Shown one piece after another: positions 26,047 to 35,038 of a stretch of DNA of 64,000 bases. The translations under genes and the position numbers were made by a program. Every line of letters starts with the position of its first letter. Position 1 is the stretch's first letter. The stretch comes from Panacagrimonas sp052389915. Lineage in GTDB: Bacteria > Pseudomonadota > Gammaproteobacteria > Nevskiales > Nevskiaceae. The DNA is taken from NCBI GenBank assembly GCA_052389915.1, contig JBQTHL010000013.1, positions 62,001 through 126,000 on the forward strand, written 5' to 3'. The notes below the pieces were generated by a model. It had not been told where the DNA came from. It did not search any database and worked only from the letters and a program-made list of their open reading frames with translations.

Positions 26047-26561
26047 TGCGCAGTGTCTGCCGCCGGATTCGTTTGGTGTCTGCGGTCTGCGCCGCGCTGC
26101 TGGGCGTGCTGTCCCCAGCGGTACCCTCACAGGAGCGCCCAACGCTGGCGGTGGTGGTACCTGTGACGGACGAAGCCGAATCCCTCGACATCGACAAGCT
26201 CGCGCTAATCTTCAAGCGCAAGAAAGTCTTCTGGCAGAGCGGCGCGCGCATCCTGCCGGTCAATCTTCCGGCTGATAGTCCGGTACGCCGCCAGTTTTCC
26301 CGCGCCGTGCTGAAGCAGTCGCCGCAGTCGTTGGAGGATTACTGGAACCAGCAATATTTCCAGGGCGTGCTGCCGCCGCATGTGCTCGCATCGGAAGCGG
26401 CGGTGCTGCGCTTCGTGTCATCGACCGCGAACGCCATCGGTTATCTTGCCGCCTGCTCGATCGATGCGACGGTGCGCGCGGTGCTGCTGATCGATCCGGA
26501 AGGGAATGTGCTGCCGCCGGAGTCGATGCCGGAGTGCGCCGCGCCGTCATCCTCACCCTAG
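26046..26561 (+). CDS. Short PstS-like periplasmic protein
   Basis: A 171-residue protein with a signal peptide (VSAVCAALLGVLSPAVPSQ). The mature part resembles a truncated phosphate-binding-protein domain. SLDIDKLALIFKRKKVFWQSG corresponds to the conserved 'L..IF.G....W..G' region, and VSSTANAIGYL to the 'V...PGAIGYV' segment. It is half the length of true PstS, as in the stand-alone PBP-like proteins often encoded beside porins and two-component systems. The start overlaps the porin stop and it is followed 10 bp later by a response regulator, so it may supply the kinase with a periplasmic signal. Confidence 0.7.
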   Translation: MRSVCRRIRLVSAVCAALLGVLSPAVPSQERPTLAVVVPVTDEAESLDIDKLALIFKRKKVFWQSGARILPVNLPADSPVRRQFSRAVLKQSPQSLEDYWNQQYFQGVLPPHVLASEAAVLRFVSSTANAIGYLAACSIDATVRAVLLIDPEGNVLPPESMPECAAPSSSP

Positions 26562-26571
26562 AGAACCTGCG

Positions 26572-27252
26572 ATGCGCATCCTGGTAGTGGAGGACGACCC
26601 CGAGATTGCCGGTTTCGTTTGCCGTGGCCTGCAAGATCTGGGACACAGCATCGAGCACGCGAGCAATGGCCGTGACGGCCTGTTCCGCGCCACCGGCGAG
26701 AGCTTCGACGCCATCGTGCTCGACCGCCTGATGCCGCAGATGGACGGCCTGGCCATGCTGGCCGCGCTGCGTGCCACTGGGTCGCGGGTGCCCGTGCTGA
26801 TTCTGAGCGCGTTGGGCACGGTGGACGAACGCGTGCGCGGCCTGCGTCTGGGCGGCGACGACTACCTGGTCAAGCCCTTCTCGATGGCCGAACTGCTGGC
26901 GCGCCTGGACGCGATCACACGGCGGATTGCGACGTCGGTCAACGAGAACCGGCTGCGCGTGGCCGATCTCGAAATCGATCGAATGGCGCGGAAGGTCTGG
27001 CGCGGCGATGAGACCGTCACGCTCAAGCCGCAGGAATATCGCGTGCTGGAGTTCCTGATGTTGCACGCCGGCCAGGTGGTCACGCGCACCATGCTGCTGG
27101 AAGGCGTTTGGGATACCCAGTTGGAGACGCAGACCAATATCGTCGATGTGCACATCTCGCGACTGCGCGGGAAGATCGATCGCGACGGCATGCCTGCACT
27201 GATTCACACCTTGCGCGGTGCGGGTTACAGCCTGCGCGAACCCGGTGAATAA
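26572..27252 (+). CDS. OmpR-family response regulator
   Basis: A 226-residue regulator: receiver domain with acidic residues VVEDD at 5-9, phospho-acceptor Asp51 in IVLDRLMPQ and the lysine in DYLVKPFS. A C-terminal winged helix follows (LKPQEYRVLEFLMLHAGQVVTR, and DVHISRLRGKIDRDG). The ATG at 26572 follows the PstS-like gene by 10 bp. The downstream kinase overlaps its 3' end. Members of this branch often control envelope or lipid A modification genes, which fits the sulfatase and PAP2 genes that follow. Confidence 0.95.
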   Translation: MRILVVEDDPEIAGFVCRGLQDLGHSIEHASNGRDGLFRATGESFDAIVLDRLMPQMDGLAMLAALRATGSRVPVLILSALGTVDERVRGLRLGGDDYLVKPFSMAELLARLDAITRRIATSVNENRLRVADLEIDRMARKVWRGDETVTLKPQEYRVLEFLMLHAGQVVTRTMLLEGVWDTQLETQTNIVDVHISRLRGKIDRDGMPALIHTLRGAGYSLREPGE

Positions 27253-28609
27253 ACTCTCCACCTCCGCAAAGCTGATCCTCTTCAACAGCGCGATTCTGGC
27301 GCTGGGCTTTGCCGTGCTCCTGGCGACGATGATCTGGCTGGCAGACCGCTTCGGGGCCGATCACGTGATCGAAAACCTGGACGCCGAGGTTCACATCCTG
27401 GAGTCCGACTTCGTCGTCGATGGACACGAAGGCATCGTTTCACTCATCGGCCTGCGGGTGCAGGCCGAGCGAGCAGATCCGCACCAGATGTATCGCCTCG
27501 AAGGCCCCGGCGGGGAAACGCTCGCCGGCAATCTTGCGGTCTGGCCGCAGATTGCGGCCGCAGCCGGTGTCGATTTCCGCATGCCCAATCCGATCCGCGC
27601 CGACTCCACCGAGGTGCTCGCCCGCTGGATACGGCTCTCGGACGGCAGCCGCCTGCTGGTGGGTTTCGATCAGCACGAGGTGCAGCAGATGCGCGATGCC
27701 CTGAGTCGCGCGGCGCTTTGGAGCAGCGGCGTCATCTTGCTGGTGTCGCTGGCTGCGGGCCTGCTGCTGACGCGCGCCGCGCTGCGTCCGGTGGAGGCGA
27801 TCCGCGAGTCCGCGCTGCGCATCATGGGCGGCGATCTGCGCCATCGCATTCCCATCCGCGGCAGTGGCGACGAGTTCGATCGCCTGGGCAGCGCGCTCAA
27901 CGCGATGCTCGATCGCATCGGGCAATTGATCGCCTCGGTCAAGGGCGCCACCGACAACATCGCGCACGATCTGCGCTCGCCGCTCACACGCCATCGCGCG
28001 CGCCTCGAAGCCGCGCTGCGCGAACGGCCGTCGGTCGACGAACTGCCCGCGTGGATCGAGCGCAATCTTGCGGACATCGATCAGGTGCTCGCCACGTTCC
28101 AGTCGCTGTTGCGCATTGCCACCGTCGAGTCGGGCCTGCTCAAGGCGCAGTTCGCACCCTGCGACATCGGCGAGCTGGTACGCGATGCGGTCGATTTCGT
28201 CGAGCCGCTAGCGGAAGAAAAATCACAGCACCTGCTGATCGAGATCGAGCCCGGGCTGTCGCTGCAGGGTCATCGCGACCTGCTGTTCCAGGCGCTGGTG
28301 AACCTGCTCGACAACGCGATCAAGTACGGGCCACAGGCCGGCGAGGTGCGCGTACTGGCGCGACGGTTCCGCGGCGACGTCGTGATCGAAATTCTCGATC
28401 GCGGCCCGGGCATTCCGGAGGCCGAGCGAGAGCGTGTGTTCGAGCGCCTGTACCGGCTGGATCATTCACGCAACACGGCGGGTCTGGGCCTGGGTCTGTC
28501 ACTGGTTCAGGTGATCGCGCAACTGCACAACGGTCACGTGCGATTGACCGATAACGCACCCGGTACCCGCGTACTGCTGCAACTGGGCGAGGGTGCTGCA
28601 GCTTCATGA
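27245..28609 (+). CDS. Sensor histidine kinase, partner of the OmpR-type regulator
   Basis: A 454-residue kinase: TM1 at 8-32, periplasmic sensor at about 35-155, TM2 at 158-178, HAMP, and His241 in NIAHDLRSPLTRH. The N-box is LVNLLDNAIKYG, then ILDRGPGIP and GLGLGLSLVQ. Both possible starts are GTG. I chose the one at 27245, which overlaps the regulator by 8 bp. The other, at 27218, would add nine residues. The short periplasmic domain is the sort used for cation or envelope stress sensing. Confidence 0.93.
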   Translation: MNKLSTSAKLILFNSAILALGFAVLLATMIWLADRFGADHVIENLDAEVHILESDFVVDGHEGIVSLIGLRVQAERADPHQMYRLEGPGGETLAGNLAVWPQIAAAAGVDFRMPNPIRADSTEVLARWIRLSDGSRLLVGFDQHEVQQMRDALSRAALWSSGVILLVSLAAGLLLTRAALRPVEAIRESALRIMGGDLRHRIPIRGSGDEFDRLGSALNAMLDRIGQLIASVKGATDNIAHDLRSPLTRHRARLEAALRERPSVDELPAWIERNLADIDQVLATFQSLLRIATVESGLLKAQFAPCDIGELVRDAVDFVEPLAEEKSQHLLIEIEPGLSLQGHRDLLFQALVNLLDNAIKYGPQAGEVRVLARRFRGDVVIEILDRGPGIPEAERERVFERLYRLDHSRNTAGLGLGLSLVQVIAQLHNGHVRLTDNAPGTRVLLQLGEGAAAS

Positions 28610-28850
28610 ACGCCGGTTAATTGTGTGCGGTAGCCCTCTGCAACAAGTGTTGAAGCAGGTTGCATTGACGCAAGTCATGGCGCGTTGAATCCACTGAAGC
28701 AGCACTACGCGCTGCGCTCGCAATCCCTGCATCTGGAAGGAGTCCGGCCCGTTCCGGGCTCATGTTCCGGTCGCGGCATCGCCGTTGCGCCTGTTCTTGA
28801 TCGACCCGTCTAGACACGACGGACCCGACCCTGAACATGGACCGCCGTTA

Positions 28851-30851
28851 ATGAACGCGATCACGCACACCGCCAACGCCTCCGCGCCCGCTCACGCCGC
28901 CGCAAAAGACTTCACCCACGACCTCGCACCCGGTCGCTGGGTCTGGACGCGACCGCTCTGGACCATGGCCGCGATCTACCTGTTGCTGTCGATGACGCTG
29001 CGTCTCGGGTTGTGGATTTTCTTCGGCGTGCATGCCGCGGTTCCCGTTGCGCAACTGCCCGCGATTCTCGGGCTGGGCCTGGTCAATGACGCGATCGAAT
29101 CGGTTTACCTGTTCATCCCGCTGTCGCTGTTCCTCGCGCTGGCGCCGGTGCAGAGACGCCGGCGCACGCGCCGTCTGCTCGCGTTCGGCGTGTGGGTGAT
29201 GCTGGCCGGCATGCTGTTCATCACGGCTTCGGAGTATTTCTTCTTCGAGGAATTCGATTCGCGCTTCAACCTGGTGGCGGTCGATTACCTGATCTATCCG
29301 ACCGAGGTGATCGGCGACATCCACGACGAATACCCGCTGGTTCCACTGCTGAGCGCGTTCGCATTCCTGGGTGCGCTCGGTGCCTGGCGCGTGCTGGCGT
29401 TTCTCCAGCCCGGTCGCATTCTGCGCACGCCACCGCGCGCGTCGCGACTGGGCATGCTGGCGGTGCATGCCGGACTCGTTGTGGCCATCACCGCGACCTG
29501 GACCGCGGAGTCGCTCTCGGTGTTCGACAACCGCGTATCGAATGAGCTGACGGCCAACGGTCCGGCGCGCTTCGTGAGCGCGTTCAACAACAACCACCTC
29601 GACTATCCGACGTTCTATCGCAATGGCGATTCGAAGGAGATGTTGGGGCGCCTGGCCGCGGACCTCGCGCCCGGCGGCGGGCAGTTCGTGAACCTTGCGG
29701 GTGGCGATCTGACGCGACGCTTCGAGGCGAATCCTACGGGCCTCGGTCGCCTCAACGTCGTAATGCTTGTGGAAGAGTCGCTGGGCGCCGAATTCGTCGG
29801 CGCCTATGGCAGCACGCGTGGACTGACGCCGGAGTTCGACGCTCTGGCGAAGGAAGGCATGTTGTTCACGCGCGCGTTCGCCACCGGCACGCGCACGGTG
29901 CGTGGACTCGAAGCGCTCACTGCCTCGCTGCCGCCGATTCCGAGCGAGTCCATCGTCAAGCGCAAGGGCAACAAGGACATCGCGACTCTCGGCAAGGTGA
30001 TGAACGGGATGGGCTACCAGTCCAGCTTTCTATACGGCGGCCATGGCGCGTTCGACAACATGAACCCGTACTTCAGCGGTAACGGGTTTGCGATTTCGGA
30101 TCGCGCGCAGATCGAGCACCCGACCTTCGGCAATGCCTGGGGCGTGTCTGACGAGGATCTGCTGGAGCATGCGCTCGGATATTTCGATACGGCCGCGTCG
30201 AAGGGAAAGCCCTTCTTCTCCGTCATCATGAGTTCGTCCAACCACAAGCCCTTCACCTTTCCGGAGGGCGTGCCGGGCGTGAAACCCCGCGGTGGCGGAC
30301 GCCGTGCGGGCGTGCTGTATGCCGATCACGCCATCGGCCAGTTCATTCGCGGCGCACGCACGCGGCCGTGGTTTGGCGACACGCTGTTCATCATCGTGGC
30401 CGACCACGACGCGCGCGTGTACGGCAAGGCCAACGTGCCGCTGAACACCTACGAAATCCCCTTGCTGTTCTACGCGCCGGGACACATCAAACCGCAGCGC
30501 ATCGACACGCCCACCAGCCAGATCGACGTGGGACCGACGGCGCTGGGCCTGCTGGGTCTGGCCTACCAGGCACCATTCTTCGGCCAGGATGTTTTGAAGT
30601 GGCCGGCGAATGTGCCGCGCACGCTGCTGTTCAATCACAACCACGACGTGGCGGCGTTGCGCGACGACAAGCTGTGCATTCTCGGCCTGCGCAAGACCGT
30701 GCGCTGCGAGCACTACGAGCGCACACCCGGTGCGCCCAGCGAGCAGACCACGCACTTCGCGCCGGCCGTGGACGATCCCGCGCTGATCGATCTGGCGACG
30801 GCTTATTACCAGACCGCCTACGAGCAGTTCACGCAGCGGCGTTATCGCTGA
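28851..30851 (+). CDS. LTA-synthase-like membrane sulfatase/phosphotransferase
   Basis: A 666-residue protein with about five N-terminal membrane helices (residues 35-220) and a periplasmic alkaline-phosphatase-fold domain. The metal and catalytic region is VVMLVEESLG (Glu309) with the nucleophile threonine in FATGTRTVRG (residues 344-352). FIIVADHDARVYG supplies further metal ligands. The family moves phosphoglycerol or phosphoethanolamine onto glycans or lipid A. The substrate cannot be told from sequence. The ATG at 28851 is preferred to an upstream GTG at 28785. It follows a two-component system and precedes a PAP2 phosphatase, a grouping seen in lipid A remodelling loci. Confidence 0.88.
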   Translation: MNAITHTANASAPAHAAAKDFTHDLAPGRWVWTRPLWTMAAIYLLLSMTLRLGLWIFFGVHAAVPVAQLPAILGLGLVNDAIESVYLFIPLSLFLALAPVQRRRRTRRLLAFGVWVMLAGMLFITASEYFFFEEFDSRFNLVAVDYLIYPTEVIGDIHDEYPLVPLLSAFAFLGALGAWRVLAFLQPGRILRTPPRASRLGMLAVHAGLVVAITATWTAESLSVFDNRVSNELTANGPARFVSAFNNNHLDYPTFYRNGDSKEMLGRLAADLAPGGGQFVNLAGGDLTRRFEANPTGLGRLNVVMLVEESLGAEFVGAYGSTRGLTPEFDALAKEGMLFTRAFATGTRTVRGLEALTASLPPIPSESIVKRKGNKDIATLGKVMNGMGYQSSFLYGGHGAFDNMNPYFSGNGFAISDRAQIEHPTFGNAWGVSDEDLLEHALGYFDTAASKGKPFFSVIMSSSNHKPFTFPEGVPGVKPRGGGRRAGVLYADHAIGQFIRGARTRPWFGDTLFIIVADHDARVYGKANVPLNTYEIPLLFYAPGHIKPQRIDTPTSQIDVGPTALGLLGLAYQAPFFGQDVLKWPANVPRTLLFNHNHDVAALRDDKLCILGLRKTVRCEHYERTPGAPSEQTTHFAPAVDDPALIDLATAYYQTAYEQFTQRRYR

Positions 30852-30869
30852 ACCTGGCTGGAGCTCCCT

Positions 30870-33044
30870 GTGGAAATCGGTAGTGGTGAGGTGGCGATCC
30901 GGGAAACGGCCGCGCCGTTTCCGGCCTTCGGTCGCAGTGCGCTGGCGCTGTTGGCATTGGCCTTGTTGTGCGATCTGAGCGCGCTGGATCGCAAGGTCGC
31001 GGCCTACTTCTTCGACCCGGCGCTCGGCGAATTTCCGGCGCGCCACGCGTTCTGGGCGGAAGAGGGTTTGCATCGCGGCGGCATCTGGCTGGTGGCGCTG
31101 GTCGCGCTGTCCACGCTGGCGCTGCTCATCGCATCGCTGCGCGTCGCGCGTCTGCGTCCTTACCGGCGCGAGGCCGCTTACGTGCTGGCCTGCATCGCGC
31201 TGAGCACGGGTAGCGTCGCCATTCTCAAGCAGTCCACCAACGTCGATTGCCCCTGGGATGTGAGCGACTACGGCGGATCCAACACCTACGCGCACGTGTT
31301 CCAGGCCAAGCCCGAGGGCAGCGTTCCCAACCACTGCTTTCCGGGCGCGCATTCGTCAGGCGGTTTTTCCCTGCTCGCGATTGCCTTCGTGCTGGCGGCG
31401 CGGCGCCATCGTCACGCGCGCGCGGTGCTGCTCGCGGGTTTCGCGCTGGGTCTGGGTTACGCGGTAACGCAGTGGGCGAGGGGAGCGCATTTTCCTTCGC
31501 ACGATTTGTGGAGCGCCGTCGTTGCCTGGAGTGTTTCGTCCTTGTTGGCGCGCGCAATGCTGCTGTCGCGGGCATGGCCCGCTTTCATCGAACAAGAATC
31601 CGACAAGCCTCGTGTAGGAGGGGCGCAAGCCCCGACAGGCGCTCGCAATACGACCCCAGTCTCGGGCTTCAAAGCGCCTGTCGGGGCTGACGCCCCTCCT
31701 ACAGTTTGCTCCACGACTACGGCGCGATTCGCGCTGATAGCTCCTGCGAGCAAGGCTCTGCGTAGGAGCGGGCCATGCCCACGACAGTTCGCCGTTCTGC
31801 TGCTCGCGCTTCCGATCTTTTATCCGCACCCGGCCGAGGCATCCGAAACCCCGCTCATCCGCGAAATCGTCTTCCGCGGAAACGACGTGACCTTGCCCGA
31901 AGTCATGTTGCGCGAAATGTCCATCGCACCCGGTCAGCCGGCCGATGACGATGCCATCGAGCGCAGCCGCCAATCCATTCAGAACCTTGGGCTCTTCCGT
32001 TCGGTGAAGGCGACGCAGGAGCCGTTCGATGGCGGCGTGCGGGTGGTCTTCACCGTGCGCGAAAAATGGTATCTGCTTCCCTACCCACGGCTGTCGGCCA
32101 ACACCGACGGCCAGAACTCCGTCGGCGCCGAGCTGCGCTGGAACAACATCGGTGGCCGCAACCAGAGCCTGCGTGCCTTGGTCAGCAGCTCCGATCGCCA
32201 GGACGAAGGCCGTGGCCGTCAGCTCAGCTTTCTCGCGAGCTATCGCGTGCCCTTCGTTTTCGACTCGCCGTACACACTGGATTTCTCCGGCTCGCATGCG
32301 ACGACGCCGGTGGAGCCCGAATTCGAAGGCATGCCCGAATACGACGAGAGCATCGATGAGGCGCAGTTCGTCGTGAGTCGCAAGTTCGGGCTCAAGGGCG
32401 CCGCCAGCCAGGGCTGGAATGCGGGCAGCGGCCTGCTGTGGCGGCATGAAGACACTTCCGGCGTGGGCGCACCCGACCCCTACGGCGACGCCTACGCCGC
32501 GCTCGCGCAGATCGGCTACAAGCACGTGCAGGATCGCATCCACAGCGAGACCGGAACACGCTTCTCCACGCGCTTCGAAATCGCCGACCAGAAGCAGGGT
32601 TCCGATTACAGGTACTCGCGCCTCACCGCCAACTACAAGCGTTCCATCGCGCTCGGCAGCCTGCCGCATCAGACCTTGGAGTGGGGCGCGGAACTGGGCA
32701 ACTCCAACAACGGACCGCCCAACAAGGAATGGGACTTCTCGCTCGGCGGCACCAACGGCCTGCGCGGCTATCAGCGCAACAGCTTCCAGGGCGACTTCTA
32801 TTACCTGGCCAGCGCCACTTACCTGCGCCCTTTGCACTGGGACTGGTTGCGCCTGGTGGCCGGCGTGGAAGCCGGCAACATCTACGCCGATGCCGACCAG
32901 GTGAACACGCAAGTGCGCTGGAGCTTCAACGCAGGGCTGCGCGTGCGCGCGACCTGGCTGGTCAACATCGAGTTCGATGCCGGCATCGCCCTGCCGCTCG
33001 ACGACGACAGCGGGCGCATTTACGGAAGTCGCAGCGGGTTCTAG
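30870..33044 (+). CDS. PAP2 phosphatase / Omp85-like barrel joined in one ORF
   Basis: One 724-codon frame holds two unrelated proteins. Residues 1-232 are a PAP2-type membrane phosphatase with KQSTNVDCPWD (from 120), PGAHSSGG (159-166) and RGAHFPSHDLWSA (204-216). Residues 325-724 are an Omp85/TamA-like protein: a POTRA domain (LIREIVFRGND onwards) and a beta-barrel with GTNGLRGYQRNSF and a C-terminal SRSGF. Between them, residues 232-306 are encoded by a compound palindromic repeat. A typical signal peptide (QFAVLLLALPIFYPHPAEA) is then buried at 306-324. I see no ATG, GTG or TTG in frame shortly before it. The start is GTG at 30870. Either a true fusion is processed at the internal signal, or two genes were welded by repeat insertion. 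Confidence 0.85.
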   Translation: MEIGSGEVAIRETAAPFPAFGRSALALLALALLCDLSALDRKVAAYFFDPALGEFPARHAFWAEEGLHRGGIWLVALVALSTLALLIASLRVARLRPYRREAAYVLACIALSTGSVAILKQSTNVDCPWDVSDYGGSNTYAHVFQAKPEGSVPNHCFPGAHSSGGFSLLAIAFVLAARRHRHARAVLLAGFALGLGYAVTQWARGAHFPSHDLWSAVVAWSVSSLLARAMLLSRAWPAFIEQESDKPRVGGAQAPTGARNTTPVSGFKAPVGADAPPTVCSTTTARFALIAPASKALRRSGPCPRQFAVLLLALPIFYPHPAEASETPLIREIVFRGNDVTLPEVMLREMSIAPGQPADDDAIERSRQSIQNLGLFRSVKATQEPFDGGVRVVFTVREKWYLLPYPRLSANTDGQNSVGAELRWNNIGGRNQSLRALVSSSDRQDEGRGRQLSFLASYRVPFVFDSPYTLDFSGSHATTPVEPEFEGMPEYDESIDEAQFVVSRKFGLKGAASQGWNAGSGLLWRHEDTSGVGAPDPYGDAYAALAQIGYKHVQDRIHSETGTRFSTRFEIADQKQGSDYRYSRLTANYKRSIALGSLPHQTLEWGAELGNSNNGPPNKEWDFSLGGTNGLRGYQRNSFQGDFYYLASATYLRPLHWDWLRLVAGVEAGNIYADADQVNTQVRWSFNAGLRVRATWLVNIEFDAGIALPLDDDSGRIYGSRSGF
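31563..31787. repeat. Compound palindromic repeat at a gene junction
   Basis: Outer arms CTGTCGCGGGCATGGCCCGC (from 31563) and the 21-mer at 31767-31787 are reverse complements at 20 of 21 positions. Nested inside, arms at 31613-31643 and 31673-31703 are reverse complements at 29 of 31 positions and begin TGTAGGAGGGGCG. Both arm families resemble dispersed REP-type repeats. The whole is translated in frame within the PAP2/Omp85 ORF. Confidence 0.88.
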
Positions 33045-33089
33045 AACTTGTCCAAAAACCTACTGCGCTCGGCATTTTGGACAGGTTCT
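33043..33089 (+). terminator. Hairpin at the end of the PAP2/Omp85 ORF
   Basis: AGAACTTGTCCAAAA (33043-33057) pairs with TTTTGGACAGGTTCT (33075-33089) with one mismatch. It overlaps the TAG stop codon and would act as a transcription terminator or stability hairpin. A short T-rich run (TTAGATTTT) follows. Confidence 0.6.
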
Positions 33090-33399
33090 TAGATTTTGCG
33101 GCTGGATCGAGCTTTCGAAGGACGTCCCGATGAACCCAATGCTGTACCCCTTCTTCGCGTAGATAACGCTCGGCGTCTGCACCGCGAAGCAAAGCGATGG
33201 TGGAATGAGCGCCGGCGTCGCTGCAACATGACCGCTGTGGTGTCGGGCACCAGTTCGCCAAACTTGGACAAGCCCGCTGCGGCTGAGCCCGCGATCCGGG
33301 AGGGGCACCAGAATCAGGCGCGCGGGATCGTCGGCGACTCGCGGACGTACCCGCCTCCCACCCGATGTACAGGCCCGGGCAAGTCGCCGCGTGATCCTG
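33045..33399. other. Non-coding gap with gene debris
   Basis: This 355-bp gap contains the terminator hairpin, a duplicated fragment of the S8 protease gene (33281-33355) and no intact gene. Short open frames on the minus strand run through it but match no family I recognise. Confidence 0.5.
33281..33355 (-). pseudogene. Fragment duplicated from the 5' part of the S8 protease gene
   Basis: The 75 bases match 36181-36254, inside the protease gene, at about 68 positions by eye with one indel. On the minus strand it encodes a recognisable PLPDRGLSRSG against SFPDRGLSRPP in the intact gene. Homology stops abruptly on both sides, so it is a relic of a paralog or a recombination scar about 2.9 kb from its source. 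Confidence 0.75.
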
Positions 33400-34845
33400 C
33401 TACTTCAGGCTACCGCTCAGATCGAGCGTCACCGAGGCCTGATCGCAGTTGGCCGGGGCCGCGCGCTCGCAGATCCGGTAGATGAACGAGCTGAGACCCG
33501 AAGAGGTCTTGGCCGCCACCGTCACCGCGCCGGTGGTCAGGTTGAGCTTGACGCCCTTGATCGGGGCGGTGACCAGGCTCAGCGCGACCTTCGCCGTCTT
33601 CGCGACGGCGCCGCCGAACCGGTCGTTGCCCAGCACGCTGGCGATGGCGGTGTTGGCCACTTTCGATGAGGCGCGCGCCGAATCATTCACCGCATCGATC
33701 AGATACGGCGCGACCCCGACGGTCACGCTGGCCTCGTCGCAGTTGGCGGGGTTGGCGCGTTCGCAGATGCGGTACACCAGCAGGTAGGAGCCCAGCGCCG
33801 CGCCTTGCGCCACATCGACCGACCCATCGTCGAGGTCCAGGGTGATCGCCGGATTGGTCGAGGACACCAGGCTCAGGACCACGTTGGCGGTGTTCGCAGG
33901 TCCGCTGCCCAACCGGTCGTTGGCGAGCACGTTGAGGACCGCGCTGCCGCCCGACGAATGCGAGGCGGTGCCGGCGTCGTTGTTGGCGACGATGGCGTAG
34001 CCCGGCACGTTCACGCTCACTGCGGCTTCGTCGCATCGGGTCGGATCGGTCAGCGCGCAGATGCGGTACAGCAGCGTGTGCACCCCGGCCGGGACGCCCG
34101 CCGCCACATCCACCGAGCCGTCGTTCAGGTCCAGCATGACGCTGCTGCTGGTGGTGTCTATCTGGGCGAGCACGACGTTGGCCGTGGTCGCGGGCGCGCC
34201 GTCCATGCGGTCGTTGGCGAGCACGCTGGCCAGCGCCTGGCCGCCGGCCGGCGAAGACACCAGTCCGAAGTCGTCATAGGCCATGGGATTGCCGCTGCCC
34301 AGGCCGGTGGCGCGCCACAGGAATACGCCGGTCTCGGTGACCGCGGCGGGATTCGCGACGGGACCCACGCCGAAGCCGCCGGAGACCGACACTGGCGTGA
34401 TGCTGGCGGAGACCGAGCCCAGGGTCGGCACACGGTCGGAGCCCACGGTCGAGGTCCAGCCTGCCGCGTACTGGCTCGTCGAGTAGGTCAGGAACGTCGC
34501 GAACGTCGGACGCATGGCGGCCAGGAAGGCGTCGGCATAAAAGAAGTGCTCGAAGCCGCCGACGCCGGTGGCGGTCGCCATGGCCGGATCGTAGGTGCTG
34601 AAGAACGTCTGCACCTGGTCCTGGGTGGCCCACACCCAGTCGTTCAGATTCCAGGGGCCAATGGCGCCGCTGCACGGCGTCACGCCGTCCTGCGGGCAGA
34701 GTTGCGCGGCCTGCGCCGGGGTCATGCCCTCGATTTCGGTCAACTGGCGCGACAGCTTGCCGTGGCCGTCGTCGACCGGAGCGACCGCGAGGCCGGCGGT
34801 GCTCACCATCGACAGCGCCGCACACAGCGACACGCGCAACATCAT
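33400..34845 (-). CDS. Secreted protein with three Ig/cadherin-like repeats
   Basis: A 481-residue secreted protein. The signal peptide (LCAALSMVSTAGLAVA) is followed by a domain of about 170 residues with two cysteines (LCPQDGVTPC). Three tandem repeats of roughly 93 residues follow, at 190-280, 285-378 and 382-478. Each repeat has (N/A)VL(A/G)NDR, a KLN/DLDDGSVDVA-like strand and LLYRIC....P..CDEASVTV with two cysteines. These resemble bacterial Ig or cadherin-like surface modules. No LPXTG, PEP-CTERM or autotransporter domain is seen. Function unknown. A role as an extracellular adhesin or matrix protein is inferred. Confidence 0.8.
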   Translation of the reverse strand: MMLRVSLCAALSMVSTAGLAVAPVDDGHGKLSRQLTEIEGMTPAQAAQLCPQDGVTPCSGAIGPWNLNDWVWATQDQVQTFFSTYDPAMATATGVGGFEHFFYADAFLAAMRPTFATFLTYSTSQYAAGWTSTVGSDRVPTLGSVSASITPVSVSGGFGVGPVANPAAVTETGVFLWRATGLGSGNPMAYDDFGLVSSPAGGQALASVLANDRMDGAPATTANVVLAQIDTTSSSVMLDLNDGSVDVAAGVPAGVHTLLYRICALTDPTRCDEAAVSVNVPGYAIVANNDAGTASHSSGGSAVLNVLANDRLGSGPANTANVVLSLVSSTNPAITLDLDDGSVDVAQGAALGSYLLVYRICERANPANCDEASVTVGVAPYLIDAVNDSARASSKVANTAIASVLGNDRFGGAVAKTAKVALSLVTAPIKGVKLNLTTGAVTVAAKTSSGLSSFIYRICERAAPANCDQASVTLDLSGSLK

Positions 34846-35038
34846 TTTTTTATGGTCCCGATCTCCTGTCCCCTCAAGTCACGACCGGCTGGATCGCGAT
34901 GCAGGCACGCCGGCCCCAGGACCGTCTTGCAGTACTGGATGCGGCGCTGGGAGAGAAAAGTTCATTCCACCGCAGAAATTTTTCCGTCGTCGGTGGATAT
35001 CGGGACCCCCGACCTCGTTTTTATGCCAGTCGCGCGCT

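Noticed and set aside
33045..33280. A possible transposase remnant on the minus strand.
   Set aside because: No DDE, DEDD or HUH motif and no terminal inverted repeats were seen. Only the S8-derived fragment and a terminator hairpin are supported.
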